A stretch of 64,000 bases of DNA from Lepiota brunneoincarnata (Eukaryota; Basidiomycota; Agaricomycetes; Agaricales; Agaricaceae). Below the pieces are notes generated by a model. That model ran no database searches, was not told the DNA's origin, and saw only the letters and a program-made list of their open reading frames with translations. A program made the position numbers and the translations under genes. The stretch's first letter is position 1; each line of letters opens with the position of its first letter. The stretch is from NCBI GenBank assembly GCA_023014365.1, contig JAEBUN010000045.1, positions 248,001 through 312,000 on the forward strand, in the 5' to 3' direction. This document shows positions 13,250 to 24,460 of the stretch, one piece after another.

Positions 13250-14077
13250 ATGGCTCGAGTATTCGAGACTGTCAAGGTATGTTTCTTCTATGTTGGCGAA
13301 GGAGAGTCTAACTTGCCGCATAGTCATTTGCTGACGTTCACATCACTCCTGCTGGTGTCCCTACCAACGACTTTCTCGCCGCATCTGATGGCCTTGTCCA
13401 GCTCTTTGGTCAGTCTCCCCCATTCATCCAACCCGAGGACTTAATACCCTCACATCAGACCTGCTAGGCCACGGCGTATTTAGCTTTGTTCAGGCTGACA
13501 TCCGAAGCAACATTGCTGTATGCTCTGCTCCATTCTTCCCTCGAGGATTCTCAGACACAGCGTTATCAAATCTAGGGCCTCCGTTCCCGTGTTGAGCAAA
13601 CTCTCCACGACACCACCCTCGAGGTGCTTGTCACTTCCGAACCTCCCAACAGCCACGCCACCGCCTGTCTAGTTCGTCTTATCCGGTAAATGATGTCGCA
13701 TATGGATTTGGAGGAATAATAACAATAATAATACTAATAATAATAGTGGCTTCAAGTTCATCTGCCTTGGGCTCCAGCACATGCAACAGGATCCGACCTG
13801 CGAACTACATGTGTGCTTCAGAAAGTCATATGACCAAGTGCTGGGACCACACCACTCTGTCATTGTACGGTCGCTTGCAGGGGTGAGTGCAACGCAAAAT
13901 GGCTGGTGATGGGGATGGACTTACCATGAACAGATTGCGATCCGCGCTACACCCAAACGCAGCGAGTTTTACGTGCGTATCGCACAGGGGGGAGATGTGC
14001 AGAAGCTCGACACGGAGCTGGCCAAGTGGCTTGGAGGACTGGACGAGATTGTCAAACACATGTCCTCATTTCTCTAA
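13250..14077 (+). CDS. glycolipid transfer protein (GLTP) family
   Basis: Cytosolic carrier that moves sphingolipids between membranes. From ATG 13250 the exons join in phase through five short introns (first 13277-13323) to TAA 14075-14077, giving about 200 residues, the usual length for a stand-alone GLTP domain. Hallmarks are visible: FDLLG, ADIRSNI (the Asp and Asn four residues apart that bind the sugar-amide headgroup in GLTP), TLEVLV, ATACLVRLIRGFKF, and a His in GPHHSVIVRSLAG. At the position of the headgroup-stacking Trp of human GLTP (LLWLKRG) there is Arg (LVRLIRG). From memory, the ceramide-1-phosphate carrier CPTP also has Arg there, so substrate choice is open. It shares a 61-bp divergent promoter region with the Zn2Cys6 gene. 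Confidence 0.9.
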
Positions 14078-14256
14078 TGCCCGAATACACAGGGATCTTT
14101 CCTATTGGGGTAATCGAAGAATGGCTAAAATTAGCCTCGAGAGGACGGAACTGACTTAGGTAAAATCTCTTCTCCCGCCCAATAAATGTCGGAGTTTGAA
14201 TATATGTTTTCTCTTAATGCTCCCCAACCGATTTACGACTCCCCTCCTCTGCCCAC

Positions 14257-16175
14257 ATGTCCAACTCCCCCTCGCCTTCTCTCAAACGCAAGGACCCCGA
14301 CGACCTTGCTCCTCCTCCTCCTCAATCCGGTGAATACGAGTCAGGCCGGGTCGTCTGCCAGGACTGCGCCCAAGCCATCTCCATCCGCGACCACTCCACA
14401 AACGACTTCACCGTCAAGCATTGGGAGGCTCATCGTCTCTCGTGCCCAGCAGTTACTAATAACCATCCTCCTCCTCCACCTCCGCCTCCAGCTTCTACCC
14501 CACCAACCAACACCGCCGCTACCACAACAGTCGCCGTTGCCGCCGCCGCCGACCATGACCGAGACCGGGACCGGGATAGGGACCCCGTCATCTATACCCC
14601 CGAAAGTACCGCAGAAGCCCTTGCACATCCTCCCGCAAAGCGTCGAAGAGCTAAACGCACGGAAGAGGAACGTATCGAGTATCTCCGTGCTGACCCATAT
14701 GTCGCCCAGTTCGAGGCTTATCGTGTACTCTGTGCCTCGTGCCACAAATGGATCCGCCTCCGGCCCAACTCAACCTATTGTTCCATTCCCTGGGATGCTC
14801 ACCGCAAGTCCTGTCTCGCGAAAAAAGTGTAAGCGCTGTCTATCGAAATCATCCCCGCCGCCCCCCTGTTGATGGGCCCACCAAGGAATAGCAAGAATGT
14901 GTACGCACTCGAGGAACGCAATAATCTCTTTGGCAAGGACCCCGATGTCCGCAAGTTTGATGCTGAACGTGTCCTCTGTAATCTCTGTGACAAATGGATC
15001 GACGTCCCATCGTCTGATCACCTCCAGGCAGTCCAAAAATGGCTCCAACATCGTGCGGACTGCCAGAAGCCTTCCCCGTAGGTCTTTCCATTCGTCCATC
15101 ACAATATCCTTTATATAATCGCCTCCTCCCAGCCCAAAGTCTAAACCAGCAGAGCCCCCACGCAGGCCCCCTTCTCCCTATAGCCCCTCTTTTCACGATC
15201 TTAGCCCTGCTAATTATCCCCCCCCACACGAATCCCGACGCCGGAACGCCGAGCAGCGCGCCGCCACCCTCCGTTCCGACAAGCTCATCGGTGAGGTTGA
15301 ACCCAATCGTGTGTTTTGTCTCCTCTGCCAAAAATGGGTTCAGCTCCGCCAAGACAGCTCTTACTGTGCATATCCCTGGATCCAGCATCGCAACAAGTGT
15401 GAAAAGAGGCAGTACGTGCTTTTTACATACATATGACCTTTGATTGACCTATTTAATCAGCCAGCGACATGAACGCAAGGTTGCCGCCGCCGCCGCAGCA
15501 AACACAGCCGAATTCTCAAAGCGCCCTCTCCCTCCGGACCATGCTTTTTCGGACAGCGACGACTCGGACGACCTTGAAAGCGAAGACGCGGACAAGGACC
15601 GCCTCCGAAAAAAGCATCCCAAGGACGTCGAGCGGTACATTGCCTGGCTTCGAGGTAGTGGTGAGCGCGCTGCCCCTCGCCCCCGCATGCTCCCACAACC
15701 ACATACACATTCACACTCACACTCGCACTCGCACTCACACCCACACCCACACCCGCACCAACACCCACCACCACCGGGGCCTAGTAGAACCTCCCTACCT
15801 GCTCGTCGACGCTCCTGGCACGACGACGACGATGCTGATGCTGATGGCGACGTTGACGCCGACGGGGATCTCGAAGACGCCTCGACTTCTAGGGCTCCTC
15901 TCCTCAGACGCCCCCACCCCGTCGGCCTCGCCGATCTCGACTCGCCGGCCGGCAGGCGAGGCTTCATTTCCGCTTCCGTCTCCTACTTGTTCGCCACAAC
16001 ATATGAATCTTCCGACGACATGTCCATCTCAGCACTCCTTACGTACCTCAACGCCGCTATGCCTCAGGATAAACATGAGGACTTTGATACCACCGAAGTG
16101 GTCAAGACCGTCACCGCCCTCCAAGAGCGCGGCCGTGTCGTACTCCAAGGTGATATTCTCCATCTCTGTGACTAA
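14257..16175 (+). CDS. protein with four CxxC...WxxHxxxC putative zinc-binding repeats
   Basis: Function not recognised. Exons 14257-14828, 14892-15077, 15133-15411 and 15461-16175 join in phase into about 583 residues. Four copies of one module are evident: R-V-x-C-x2-C, a Trp-Ile/Val patch, then W-x2-H-x3-C (cores RVVCQDC/HWEAHRLSC, RVLCASCHKWI/WDAHRKSC, RVLCNLCDKWI/WLQHRADC, RVFCLLCQKWV/WIQHRNKC). Cys-Cys-His-Cys spacing suggests one zinc per module. Between modules are Pro-rich linkers, a basic AKRRRAKR stretch (possible nuclear signal) and an acidic region. A His/Ser/Pro tract (about 15706-15770) alternates His every second residue. The last 80 residues look folded (helical, DMSISALLTYLNAAM). 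Similar repeat proteins are, I believe, common in Agaricomycetes, but I cannot name a family. Confidence 0.82.
15706..15770 (+). repeat. in-frame CAC/TCA-C repeat coding a His-rich tract
   Basis: A microsatellite of alternating CAC with TCA/CCA codons lies inside the zinc-repeat gene and encodes a (HS)n(HP)n tract. Such tracts bind metals loosely and change length easily. Confidence 0.75.
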
Positions 16176-16627
16176 CACTAGATGCTTCATCTTCTTGGAA
16201 TTCTTCTTCTTGGACCCTGCACTGCTTTCTTGTTGTCGATCATACCATCGTTTCATTTGTATCATAGTTCAATATATCCCATCTGCGCAGCACATCATGA
16301 GGTGTAACCGAAGAAGTGGAGTATTTTTCTTGTCTCCGACATGTGTCAAGGTGTGTTATATGAAAGTCTCCGAGCACACACGCGGTCGACGACGTGCTTC
16401 GGCTCCCCAATTAGTGTCTTGACATAGACTCGTCGGTCACTTCCGTGGTTCTAGAACAAATGATTTTGTCCTTGGCGAGCGGCGTTCGTATGTTCCGATA
16501 AGATAACAGGGTCCGAACAGAGCTTATGTAAGCAAGTTGAACAAATGTTTTTTTTTTTTTCACCTTTCCCAACTCAGCGTCATCGTTCGATGGAAGGGTT
16601 TGTGTATCATAGGTGAGCACTAATTAA

Positions 16628-17530
16628 ATGAAGAAAAGAACACTCACAGATCACTCTAGACGTCCAACCTTTACCAGTTACCTTTGGTCGTTATGGCTTC
16701 GGACACCTCTCTCTTTTCGCACACGTATATACCGTCTCCTCCTTTGCTTTAGTAGACCCTCCTCTGCATCCCCGGGCCTCCTCCGTCTCCCATTTCGTCT
16801 CTATGCTAAAGTTGGTGGGCAAGGCACCATCCAGGAAGCACTCACCATCCAGTTCGTGGCCGAATACACCACTATACCCGTTCCCACCGTTCTCGACCTC
16901 TTCGAGGACCCTACTACGGCTGTCACGTTCTTCCTCATGGGCAAGGCACCAGGACGACCCCTCGAACGGATGCAGCATAATCTGGATTCTGTCACTTCAG
17001 AACAACTGACCGTATTCGCAGACACGCTGCGGGACTGGCTCAATCAGCTACAATACCTCCGTTCGCCGCACGGGCGCGCGATCTGCGGCTTCCTCGGTGG
17101 CGCATTCCGAAGCTACCGTATTCACTCGCTCGATTATGTCGGCCCCTATGACTCCCAAGATAGATTTCATGAAGAACCTTGTTGTGCGATGACGGAGGAA
17201 CATGATCCGCATGTTCGGTCCTTGGCCGCCATCATCCGGCAGAAACGCTATGATATTTGTTTTGTGCATGGGGATATTTCACCAGACAATGTCCTTGTTG
17301 ATCGACATTATAAACCGGTTGCGTTGGTTGGGTGGGAGTGTGCTGCGTGGATGCCGGAGTATTGGGAGTTGGTGTCGGCTGTTTGGACGAGAGAGGGAGG
17401 TGGTGCGAGTGGACAGCAGCAATATCCGGGGTGGGCGCAGGCGCTTGTGCGGGCGCTGCCTCAGTATCCGGATGAGCTCAGGGTGGAGAGAGAGCTTTGG
17501 AAGACGTATACCCCGCCTGCTTTGATTTAA
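16628..17530 (+). CDS. aminoglycoside-phosphotransferase-fold (APH) kinase-like protein
   Basis: Single uninterrupted frame of 300 residues with the APH/choline-kinase fold, in fungi a large family of mostly unknown small-molecule kinases. Seen: an N-lobe segment (RLYAKVGGQGTIQEALT, Lys candidate for ATP), FVAEYTTIPVPTVLDLFED, then Brenner's catalytic loop CFVHGDISPDNVLVD (His-x-Asp...Asn intact). The following metal-binding motif, normally (V/I)DWE.AG, reads LVGWECAAWMPEYWEL: the DFG-equivalent Asp is Gly. The rest (PEYWELVSAVW) matches fungal APH proteins well. ATG 16628 is the first in frame; the true start could be a little downstream. The missing Asp suggests a non-catalytic or altered protein; one A-to-G change would explain it. 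Confidence 0.85.
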   Translation: MKKRTLTDHSRRPTFTSYLWSLWLRTPLSFRTRIYRLLLCFSRPSSASPGLLRLPFRLYAKVGGQGTIQEALTIQFVAEYTTIPVPTVLDLFEDPTTAVTFFLMGKAPGRPLERMQHNLDSVTSEQLTVFADTLRDWLNQLQYLRSPHGRAICGFLGGAFRSYRIHSLDYVGPYDSQDRFHEEPCCAMTEEHDPHVRSLAAIIRQKRYDICFVHGDISPDNVLVDRHYKPVALVGWECAAWMPEYWELVSAVWTREGGGASGQQQYPGWAQALVRALPQYPDELRVERELWKTYTPPALI

Positions 17531-19026
17531 CGGTCAACCTAATGAGTAGTTTTTGTTTTACATTATACGAAGCTTCGAGCTGCGACGACGGTAGATGTCG
17601 TGGTAGTGTTCTTCTGGGTGTGCCCTGTAGGACGTGCTTCTTTCGATATAATGCCTAATATACAACGAGATAGTTAATGAGCTTTTTCATATGTTCCCCA
17701 GACTGCTGGTACCTGTTTCAGACAACCATCTCCCTCAATCATGTCCTGGATCTTGTTCAGGTGGTAGCCCGAGTTGATTCCGATCACGCCAAACCACACA
17801 AAACTTAGCCAGGTACTCGGCTTTCCCCTGACGTAGACACCCAGTTTTGAGCACCGAGTACCAGCGCAGTACGCCCGTCACTCGAGGAAAGAATCTTCCG
17901 GGGACTGCGGGACTCCAGCACTGGATAGCCTGTAATACTCGTGCCAAGGGTCAGAAGAGCTGTTTTGAACTTCATGCTCCGAGTCGCAGTTGTTCCATTC
18001 CGTGCGCAAATTCGTCGGCTCGTCGCTGAGAATAAATATATACCCCCGCGCTTCGGTTTCCGGTAGGGAGACTTCTACACAGCGCGGCTGGAAGTGATGG
18101 CTTATATTGCTGGCTGAAACCTGCCTTCTCGAGGGCTACGAGCGACAGAGACCAACTCCTCGCCCTCCCCGTTCCACCTTTGCCCTGGCCTCAGCGGACA
18201 GCCAGTTTTAATCTGCTGCTGCTGGAGGTTGAAATGCTTGGTATGACTTAAAAACACAAGGACGGGGTCAAGCTTTGATTCTCTCTCATACTTTTGGGAA
18301 CTCGGAAGGCGATGTTCTGATGCACTTGCTTTTTTTGCAAGATGAAGGGATAAAACAGACTAGAGTACCTTCTCATGTCGGGGCCTAACCCTTTCACTGT
18401 TATATCGTACCTCACATGCCACCGTTGTAACAACTTTCCCAGCTTCGAGGATGCTTAACCCCCAGAGCAGCAAGCCTCAGCGTCCTCAGGCTCGGTGTCA
18501 TCAAGGACTTCCAAGTCAATCTGACAAAAAACGATAATTCCGGCTGCAGTCGTGTTCATCGTCATTGATATCTACCAAAGCCGCAGAGGTCCTATGAAGC
18601 CGCGACTACGGGGGCCCCGAAGCGGGAGCTTTCTCTTCGGCATTACAAACAGGCTCTTCCCCTTCATCAGACACCGGATTTATTTACCACGACTGGGAAC
18701 GAACGCATGGACCCGTTTACAAGATGCCACGCTACTATGGGCTCCAGGGATGTGATATTGGGCGATCCCAAGGCCATCGCACACCTGCTTTCTAAAGATA
18801 CCATGACATATCGCTAGCCTGCTTTGCAAAGGGCCGTATCTCAAGGGACAGTAAGTATTTTTTGCCCAGCTTAGGGTTCATAGCCCATGGTCTGGGGTGC
18901 AGGATGTGGAGGCCGGTTCATGTCCTGGTAAGTGGGAAACTATGTGCTGGTGATCGAACGGGTGAAGAAGGACGTGACGACGTGACGAACCTCCTTACCA
19001 TTGCAAGCGATCACGATCACCGATCA
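17531..19026. other. spacer, no supported gene
   Basis: No domain-bearing or splice-consistent frame was found. The open frame upstream of ATG 19027 (from 18862) is probably just read-through into the FunK1 gene's 5' region. Confidence 0.45.
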
Positions 19027-21387
19027 ATGTTGAGCCGATATGCCACAATCCCCCCTCGGCGCACCCAGTCCCCTCCAAAGATCACGCCTATCTCGAATAA
19101 AACCTCAGGTACCCACACCCATAACTCTAGGGTCCAGTTCCGAACTTCCATGGACCTTGATCTTGCTGAAGAAATAGAGGGACAGTTTGTGGGGCCTATG
19201 CCACCCGACGAATTTCTGACCAGATTTCTCCAAACTGATCATGTACCTGCTGCTTCGGGGGATTCGAAGGTGCTTTGGGCAAGACTTGTGAAAGCAGAGG
19301 CGGAGCCGGAGATGTACAGCGCGTTTGTAAGTCGTGGATTGAATTCTCTGCAGCGGAACAAACTGAAGCCTACGCAGATTGAAGCCGCACGCGAATTAGC
19401 TAAAGGCTTCAAGTTTGTCGACACTCACAAGAAACCGGACACCTGGTGCGGCGAGCTTTCCCCCGACGTCAGTGCTTACCAACGGTGCGATTCGGGTGCC
19501 AAGGGAACAGATTTCTCAAGAATCGAGTTTTTCGTCGAGTTCGAGCACGATACGATTGACGATCCATTTTGCGATGACCCCGAACCAAACACCAAAGGAA
19601 CGTATCCTTTCGAACGTGACTCTAATAACGCTCGCAAGGTCAGAGGTCAACTTGCCTCATATTCCGCTGCCCTTGTTGGCTCGCAATTCCGTATCCACGC
19701 GTTCTCCATCTTCATATGTGGCCGGTACGCGAGGCTAATGCGCTGGGATCGCAGTGGTGCAGTGGTTACCAAACGTTTCGAGTATGCGGCTCCTGAAACC
19801 CCATTTCTCTCCGAATTCCTTTCGCGTTATTCTCACCTCACCGCTTTCGCTCGTGGTCATGACCCCACTGTCACGGCTGCTGCCGATATCGACGAGCTCG
19901 AGCTCAAGAAGACCATGTCGAAGTTGGCAGAACGGAACAGGCGTCACCGTGAAATCCGACGCATGAGAATCCATGACCGCGATGCCTCGAATGAAGAACT
20001 CGACGATCCAAACAAGGGGTACCCTTATCTCATCTCGTATCCGCCCTACTACAGCTGCCGTTCGCCATTTGGGAGGGCAACTCGAGGCATGGTGGCCTAT
20101 GATGAATTCCAGGATATGCTCGTTTTTATCAAGGATTACTGGAGACCAGCTGTCTCAGGAATAGAGAAGGAAGGGGACATCTACCGAAGTCTCGAGGAGA
20201 GCAAGGTTCCATTTATCGCGCCTTTTGGCCATGGCAATGACCTTGCAAAGCATGAAACGTGCACGCATGAACTATGCGAACAAGAGCTGGGCCCTCCGGT
20301 GCTGCAACCTAGACCACCTCCAGCACTATCGAATGTCTTTGAATAGGATTGGCCGGCATCTAACCTGACTTTCGGTCTACCTGTGAACTTGTGACTGCTA
20401 TTGCAGACGCGATGGAAGGTTTGACTTCTTTTCTCCTTGTGTCTGCCGCCTATATTCATATATGGTTTTAATAGCCCATGACACGGCGTATTTCGGGGCA
20501 AGGATCTTGCACCGTGACATAAGTGTTGGCAACATTATGATTGGGCACGACGGGGTAGACGAAGGAAAAGATGACGGAAGGGGATTTTTGATCGACTGGG
20601 ATTTATGCATCCGCCTTGATGTTTTAAATGCAAGATGGGAAGGAGATGGGCATGTACGGCGAGCGCGAAGAACAGTAAGTGTTTTATCTTGCTGTCTCGT
20701 GTATGAGGTAACGAAACAAAACATCTTACCAGGGAACGTGGCAATTCATGTCAGCAGCTCTCTGCTCGCAGACTAGGTTGGATACCGACCAACATCAGGA
20801 TATCGCGGATGACCGGGAGTCAGCGTTTTATGTTCTGACTTGGATTGCATTGCGCTACACCCGCCACAACACACTTGCCAATCTTCACAAATATATGAAA
20901 CCCTACGATGAGAAGGATGCTGGTCCCACGGGGAACTATCGAGGGAGGGAGCTTAAAGAAGGCTATGCTCCAGAATCCCTTTGAAGTGGCCTTTGATGAG
21001 CGGCCTCAGCTCGATGCCCTAATTGAGGAGCTCAAGGACACACTTGCTGTGCGCTACATGAAGAGACCATCGGCAGAGGCAACTGAGTTCTACAACAAGA
21101 TGTTGGTGACTGATCCAGCACATGCAGGTCATCTCAAGGCAGCTGACTATGTGAAAGGAGAGAAGATGATCAAGGAGAAGTCCTGGCTTGTGACAACATT
21201 CAGAAGACACCTTGGGTCTGGCAGCTGGCCACTGAATGACAAGGCCGAGGCAAATTCTTTGGGAGAAGGCTCATTGAAGAAGCGAAAGAGGCAAGATGTT
21301 GACCTGGAAACCTGGATCTCACACTCAACTTTCAAATCTCAAAACATGGATAATGGCTTTAGCTTTGACTATCCAAGCACTAGATAA
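19027..21387 (+). pseudogene. FunK1-type fungal protein kinase, three frame breaks
   Basis: FunK1 is a fungus-specific protein-kinase family, expanded in mushrooms and their relatives. From ATG 19027 an N-terminal part runs open to 20346 and includes the family's helical region. The kinase core follows: HYRMSLNRIGRHLT, FRSTCELVTAIADAME, then after a normal intron AYFGARILHRDISVGNIMI (HRD-x4-N catalytic loop), GFLIDWDLC (metal Asp), and after a second normal intron GTWQFMSAAL. The C-lobe ends at 21387. Three joins need a frame change with no intron to explain them: near 20300, near 20372 (a TGA within CTAACCTGACTTTC) and near 20935. Catalytic residues are intact. Either a recent pseudogene or assembly indels; I favour a pseudogene. 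Confidence 0.72.
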
Positions 21388-21524
21388 TATTGTGTTTTAT
21401 ATGATTCATTGTTGTATGCAACCAGGTCTATATAGCTATGAGAAAGGTTCCAGAGGTAGGGAATGTGCTGCAATATATGTGTATGGTGGTGGTAAAAGTT
21501 TATGAGACTCTGCAACAAATGCAG

Positions 21525-21802
21525 GGTTAGGGAAGGGGGGACTAAAACACAAGTTGTGACAGTGGGTGCAACGGGTTGTTGGGGTTTCCAACTACCCACC
21601 CATTTTATCTTATAAAGACTCATCAGGTGCACAATATCTGTCAGATACCTGCCATCCAATCGATTATTGCTGATAGCGATCAATTGTGATTTTGATTGAT
21701 AGATCAAAATCCACAGGATGTGTTAGTAATCCCCCTGTTAAAAACAGGTGAAAATAGGATTAAAAACTTAACTTCGAGGTTTGAAACTTACCATGCTGAC
21801 TT
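21525..21802 (-). repeat. solo, decayed Penelope pLTR
   Basis: About 280 bp align by eye to the element ends at 42130-42420 and 46090-46380, including the GGGTTAGGGA edge and the AACAGGTGAAAATAGGATTAA segment. No reverse transcriptase is attached. Differences from the other copies are mostly C-to-T or G-to-A. It is probably a remnant of an old insertion. Confidence 0.82.
21566..21630 (-). ncRNA. decayed hammerhead ribozyme
   Basis: Same position and layout as the two intact copies. CUGAUGAG is kept, but the invariant GAAA has become AAAA and stem I pairs (GCGC/GCGC elsewhere) are lost as GCAC/GCAC. It should not self-cleave. Confidence 0.7.
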
Positions 21803-21884
21803 AGGGTTGAAGGAAATATACGACTGAGCCGGTGGACTTGGGCGCAACAGGGTCGTAAGTTAGTACGATCACCCTAATAATATT

Positions 21885-22340
21885 CCGTGACGGAACGCGA
21901 CCGCGTTCCGTCGGGGTCGTCGGGGTCGTCGGGGTCGTTCCCACGGGGTCGCAGGTCGTTCCCACGCCCAGCGTCAAGGTCATTGGTCGTTCCCACGACC
22001 AGCGCCAAGGTTGTCCATCATTCCCATGGGGTTGCTGGTCATTCCCACGGCCAGCGTCAAGGTTGTCCATCGTTCCCACGGGGTCGCAGGTCGTTCCCAC
22101 GCCCAGCGTCAAGGTTGTCCATCATTCCCACGGCCAGCATCAAAGGTGATGCATCAAATTCTCACGAGGTCGCGGGTCGTTCCCACGCCCAGCGCCAAGG
22201 TCATCGGTCGTTCCCACGAGGTCGCAGGTCGTTCCCACGCCCAGCGTCAAGGTCCTTGGTCGTTCCCACGACCAGCGCCAAGGTCCTCCATCATTCCCAC
22301 GGGGTAGTGGTCACTTGCGCCCAACCAGCGTCAAGGTCGG
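21885..22340. repeat. GTTCCCACG-type minisatellite
   Basis: Irregular tandem units of about 35-50 bp built from TTCCCACG, GGTCGCAGGTCG and CCAGCGTCAAGGT blocks. Open frames here are by-products of the repeat. A shorter related block lies at 49825-49925. Confidence 0.8.
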
Positions 22341-24460
22341 AGAGGTCGCCCGCTCCTGTCATCTTTCAACTGTTCTCGCTCGGGAGCACTTCAGTGCTCT
22401 CGAGCAGGGAATGCTTGCAGTGATACACCAGCGTTCTCGTTCGAGAACGCTCCTTGGCTCATCTCCACCGATATCCCCTTCCGTTCCGTTCCAGTCACTG
22501 TCCCCCCCCCCCCCCCCCCCCCATCCAACCCCCACCAAGTTCATCCCCCCACGCTCATCCACACGGTCCTGTTGTCCCCCTCCCCCATGCATGGATTTCT
22601 AACGAGAATAGCAACCCCAGGATCACGTCCCAGACAGGTTGGGACTCTACCTATATGTACACACATTTACCAGGGAATGTAATTAAGGTATAATAGTCAA
22701 AAAAATACACAAACGATGGCGAGCTGATCGCAGGCCTTCGATCGTTTGAGAGAATGCCAAGTTGCAGACATAGGGACCATCGAGGATGAATCGGTTTCTT
22801 CTACATACCCCCGAAACATGCGAGGCCGCTGACGGAACGGGACAAGGGTCCCGTTCAATACCAATGGTGCTCCGAGATCCTTGATCCGACAATAATATCC
22901 TCCGGGGTTCCGTCAGGGTCCATCTTCCGAGCTCTACAAGAGCTGGCATGTCCGGCGATGTGCCTACCTCTGCAGCAAACGACGGTGGTGTCTCCACCGC
23001 CTTAGGGCATCCTCCAGGAAACAGCGTAAGCGCAATGGAGCCTACGTGCCCTCTGTCGACTCCCCTGTGTCTCCAAAAAGTGTTCTCGTGCGAGAACGTG
23101 TTGTTTTACCCCTTGTACCTTACTTACCGGTGCCAGGGTCGCGGCAGCCTCTTTGGAGGAATGACGTACCCGGAATCTAAAAGAGCATGAACGCACCGGC
23201 GTTCATGTAAATGTCTGCCGCTCCTCCTTCAAGCTTGAGAGCGGTCGATTAATCAATCTGGGCTGCGCTCACCTTGTGCAGATCCCCAGCAGCTTCCAAC
23301 CGAGGCAGAGGCAGAGAGGCTGACGAGTGCAAATTTGCCCAGGCACCCTAAGTCCAGGAACATATTCAGCACGCGCACTCGCTCCGAGCATCATTGGGGG
23401 AGGAAACTTACAGCACCCGTTCCAATCTTCCCCTCCCCCCGAACCGTTTGGCATTTCACGTTCACAACACATAAAGTAAAATCTATCTGAAAGGATCAAC
23501 GGAAAAGGTCAGATAAATCATACCGCCAAAGCGAAGAAAAGAATTTGTACTTGCCTACCAAACACCCTGTGGATGTTCGCCAACGCGTACACCCGTCTCT
23601 CCCCATCGTGGTCGGTGATCACCATGCCGCCGATGCAGATTTGCTTCCGCTGCTTGGAAGATCAGATGCCTGCGCCAGCCGCCGGACGCTCGAATCACTC
23701 ACCTCTCCAGCTATCCACCCAAACCGGTACTCGTACCGCTGGAAAGTAGCTTTAAGCCACCGATTATTGTTCGGGACGAAAACGCGGTGCCTGCGCTGGA
23801 AACCGATGCGTGAATGTGCGCTGATGATTGTATATCGTGCAGATCCTTACCTTGAACGGCCTTGGGTGGTTTACGATGGGCTTTCTGGCAATGCGGCGAG
23901 CCATAGTGGTCCGGGCGTTGCGGTCAGGCGTTGGTGAGAGGTGAGAGGCGTTGGAGGCAGGTAAGCGATCAATTTCTCGAATCATGGCGGGAATATGGCC
24001 GCTTGGCTCGCTGTGGCTGGAATTCATTCACAGCCCAACCCGGGCGTCACAAGGGCTTGTAGTTCCATGACTCGCTCGAATTGAGGCAGGAAGAATCAGG
24101 CGAGTTTCGACCAGCTTTCACGGAACCCCCCACAAGAAGCCCCTAAAATAGTTGCACAAAGCTGCCCGCTTGGGACTATTTGCTGGTGTGGGGAAGGGCG
24201 CCCTCAAGCAACAGTATCATGGCCTGCATAGGGCACACGGCTGGACATGCAATGGCCACCCCATGCCACCGCTCATAGAGCTTGGGACGCGGATCCTAAA
24301 CCCTAATGAGCCCGGAACAAACTCTCGGATCAAGGATCTCGGAGTGCCCCATGCCGTAGGAGCCATTGTCATTTCAACAGTTTACAGGCCACTCTATGCC
24401 TCGCACACCATCCCCTTTATCCTCTCCCTTTCCCTATCCGTGTATGATGATGATCCTTGC
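22340..24460. other. repeat-derived spacer, no supported gene
   Basis: Contains a poly-C run (about 22501-22522). The segment at 23360-23475 is matched at 49995-50100. No protein family is recognisable. Confidence 0.5.

Noticed and set aside
15449..15967. 172-codon minus frame opposite the His-rich tract
   Set aside because: Codes Cys/Glu alternation purely as the antisense of the His repeat and has no splice logic; the plus-strand gene is well supported.
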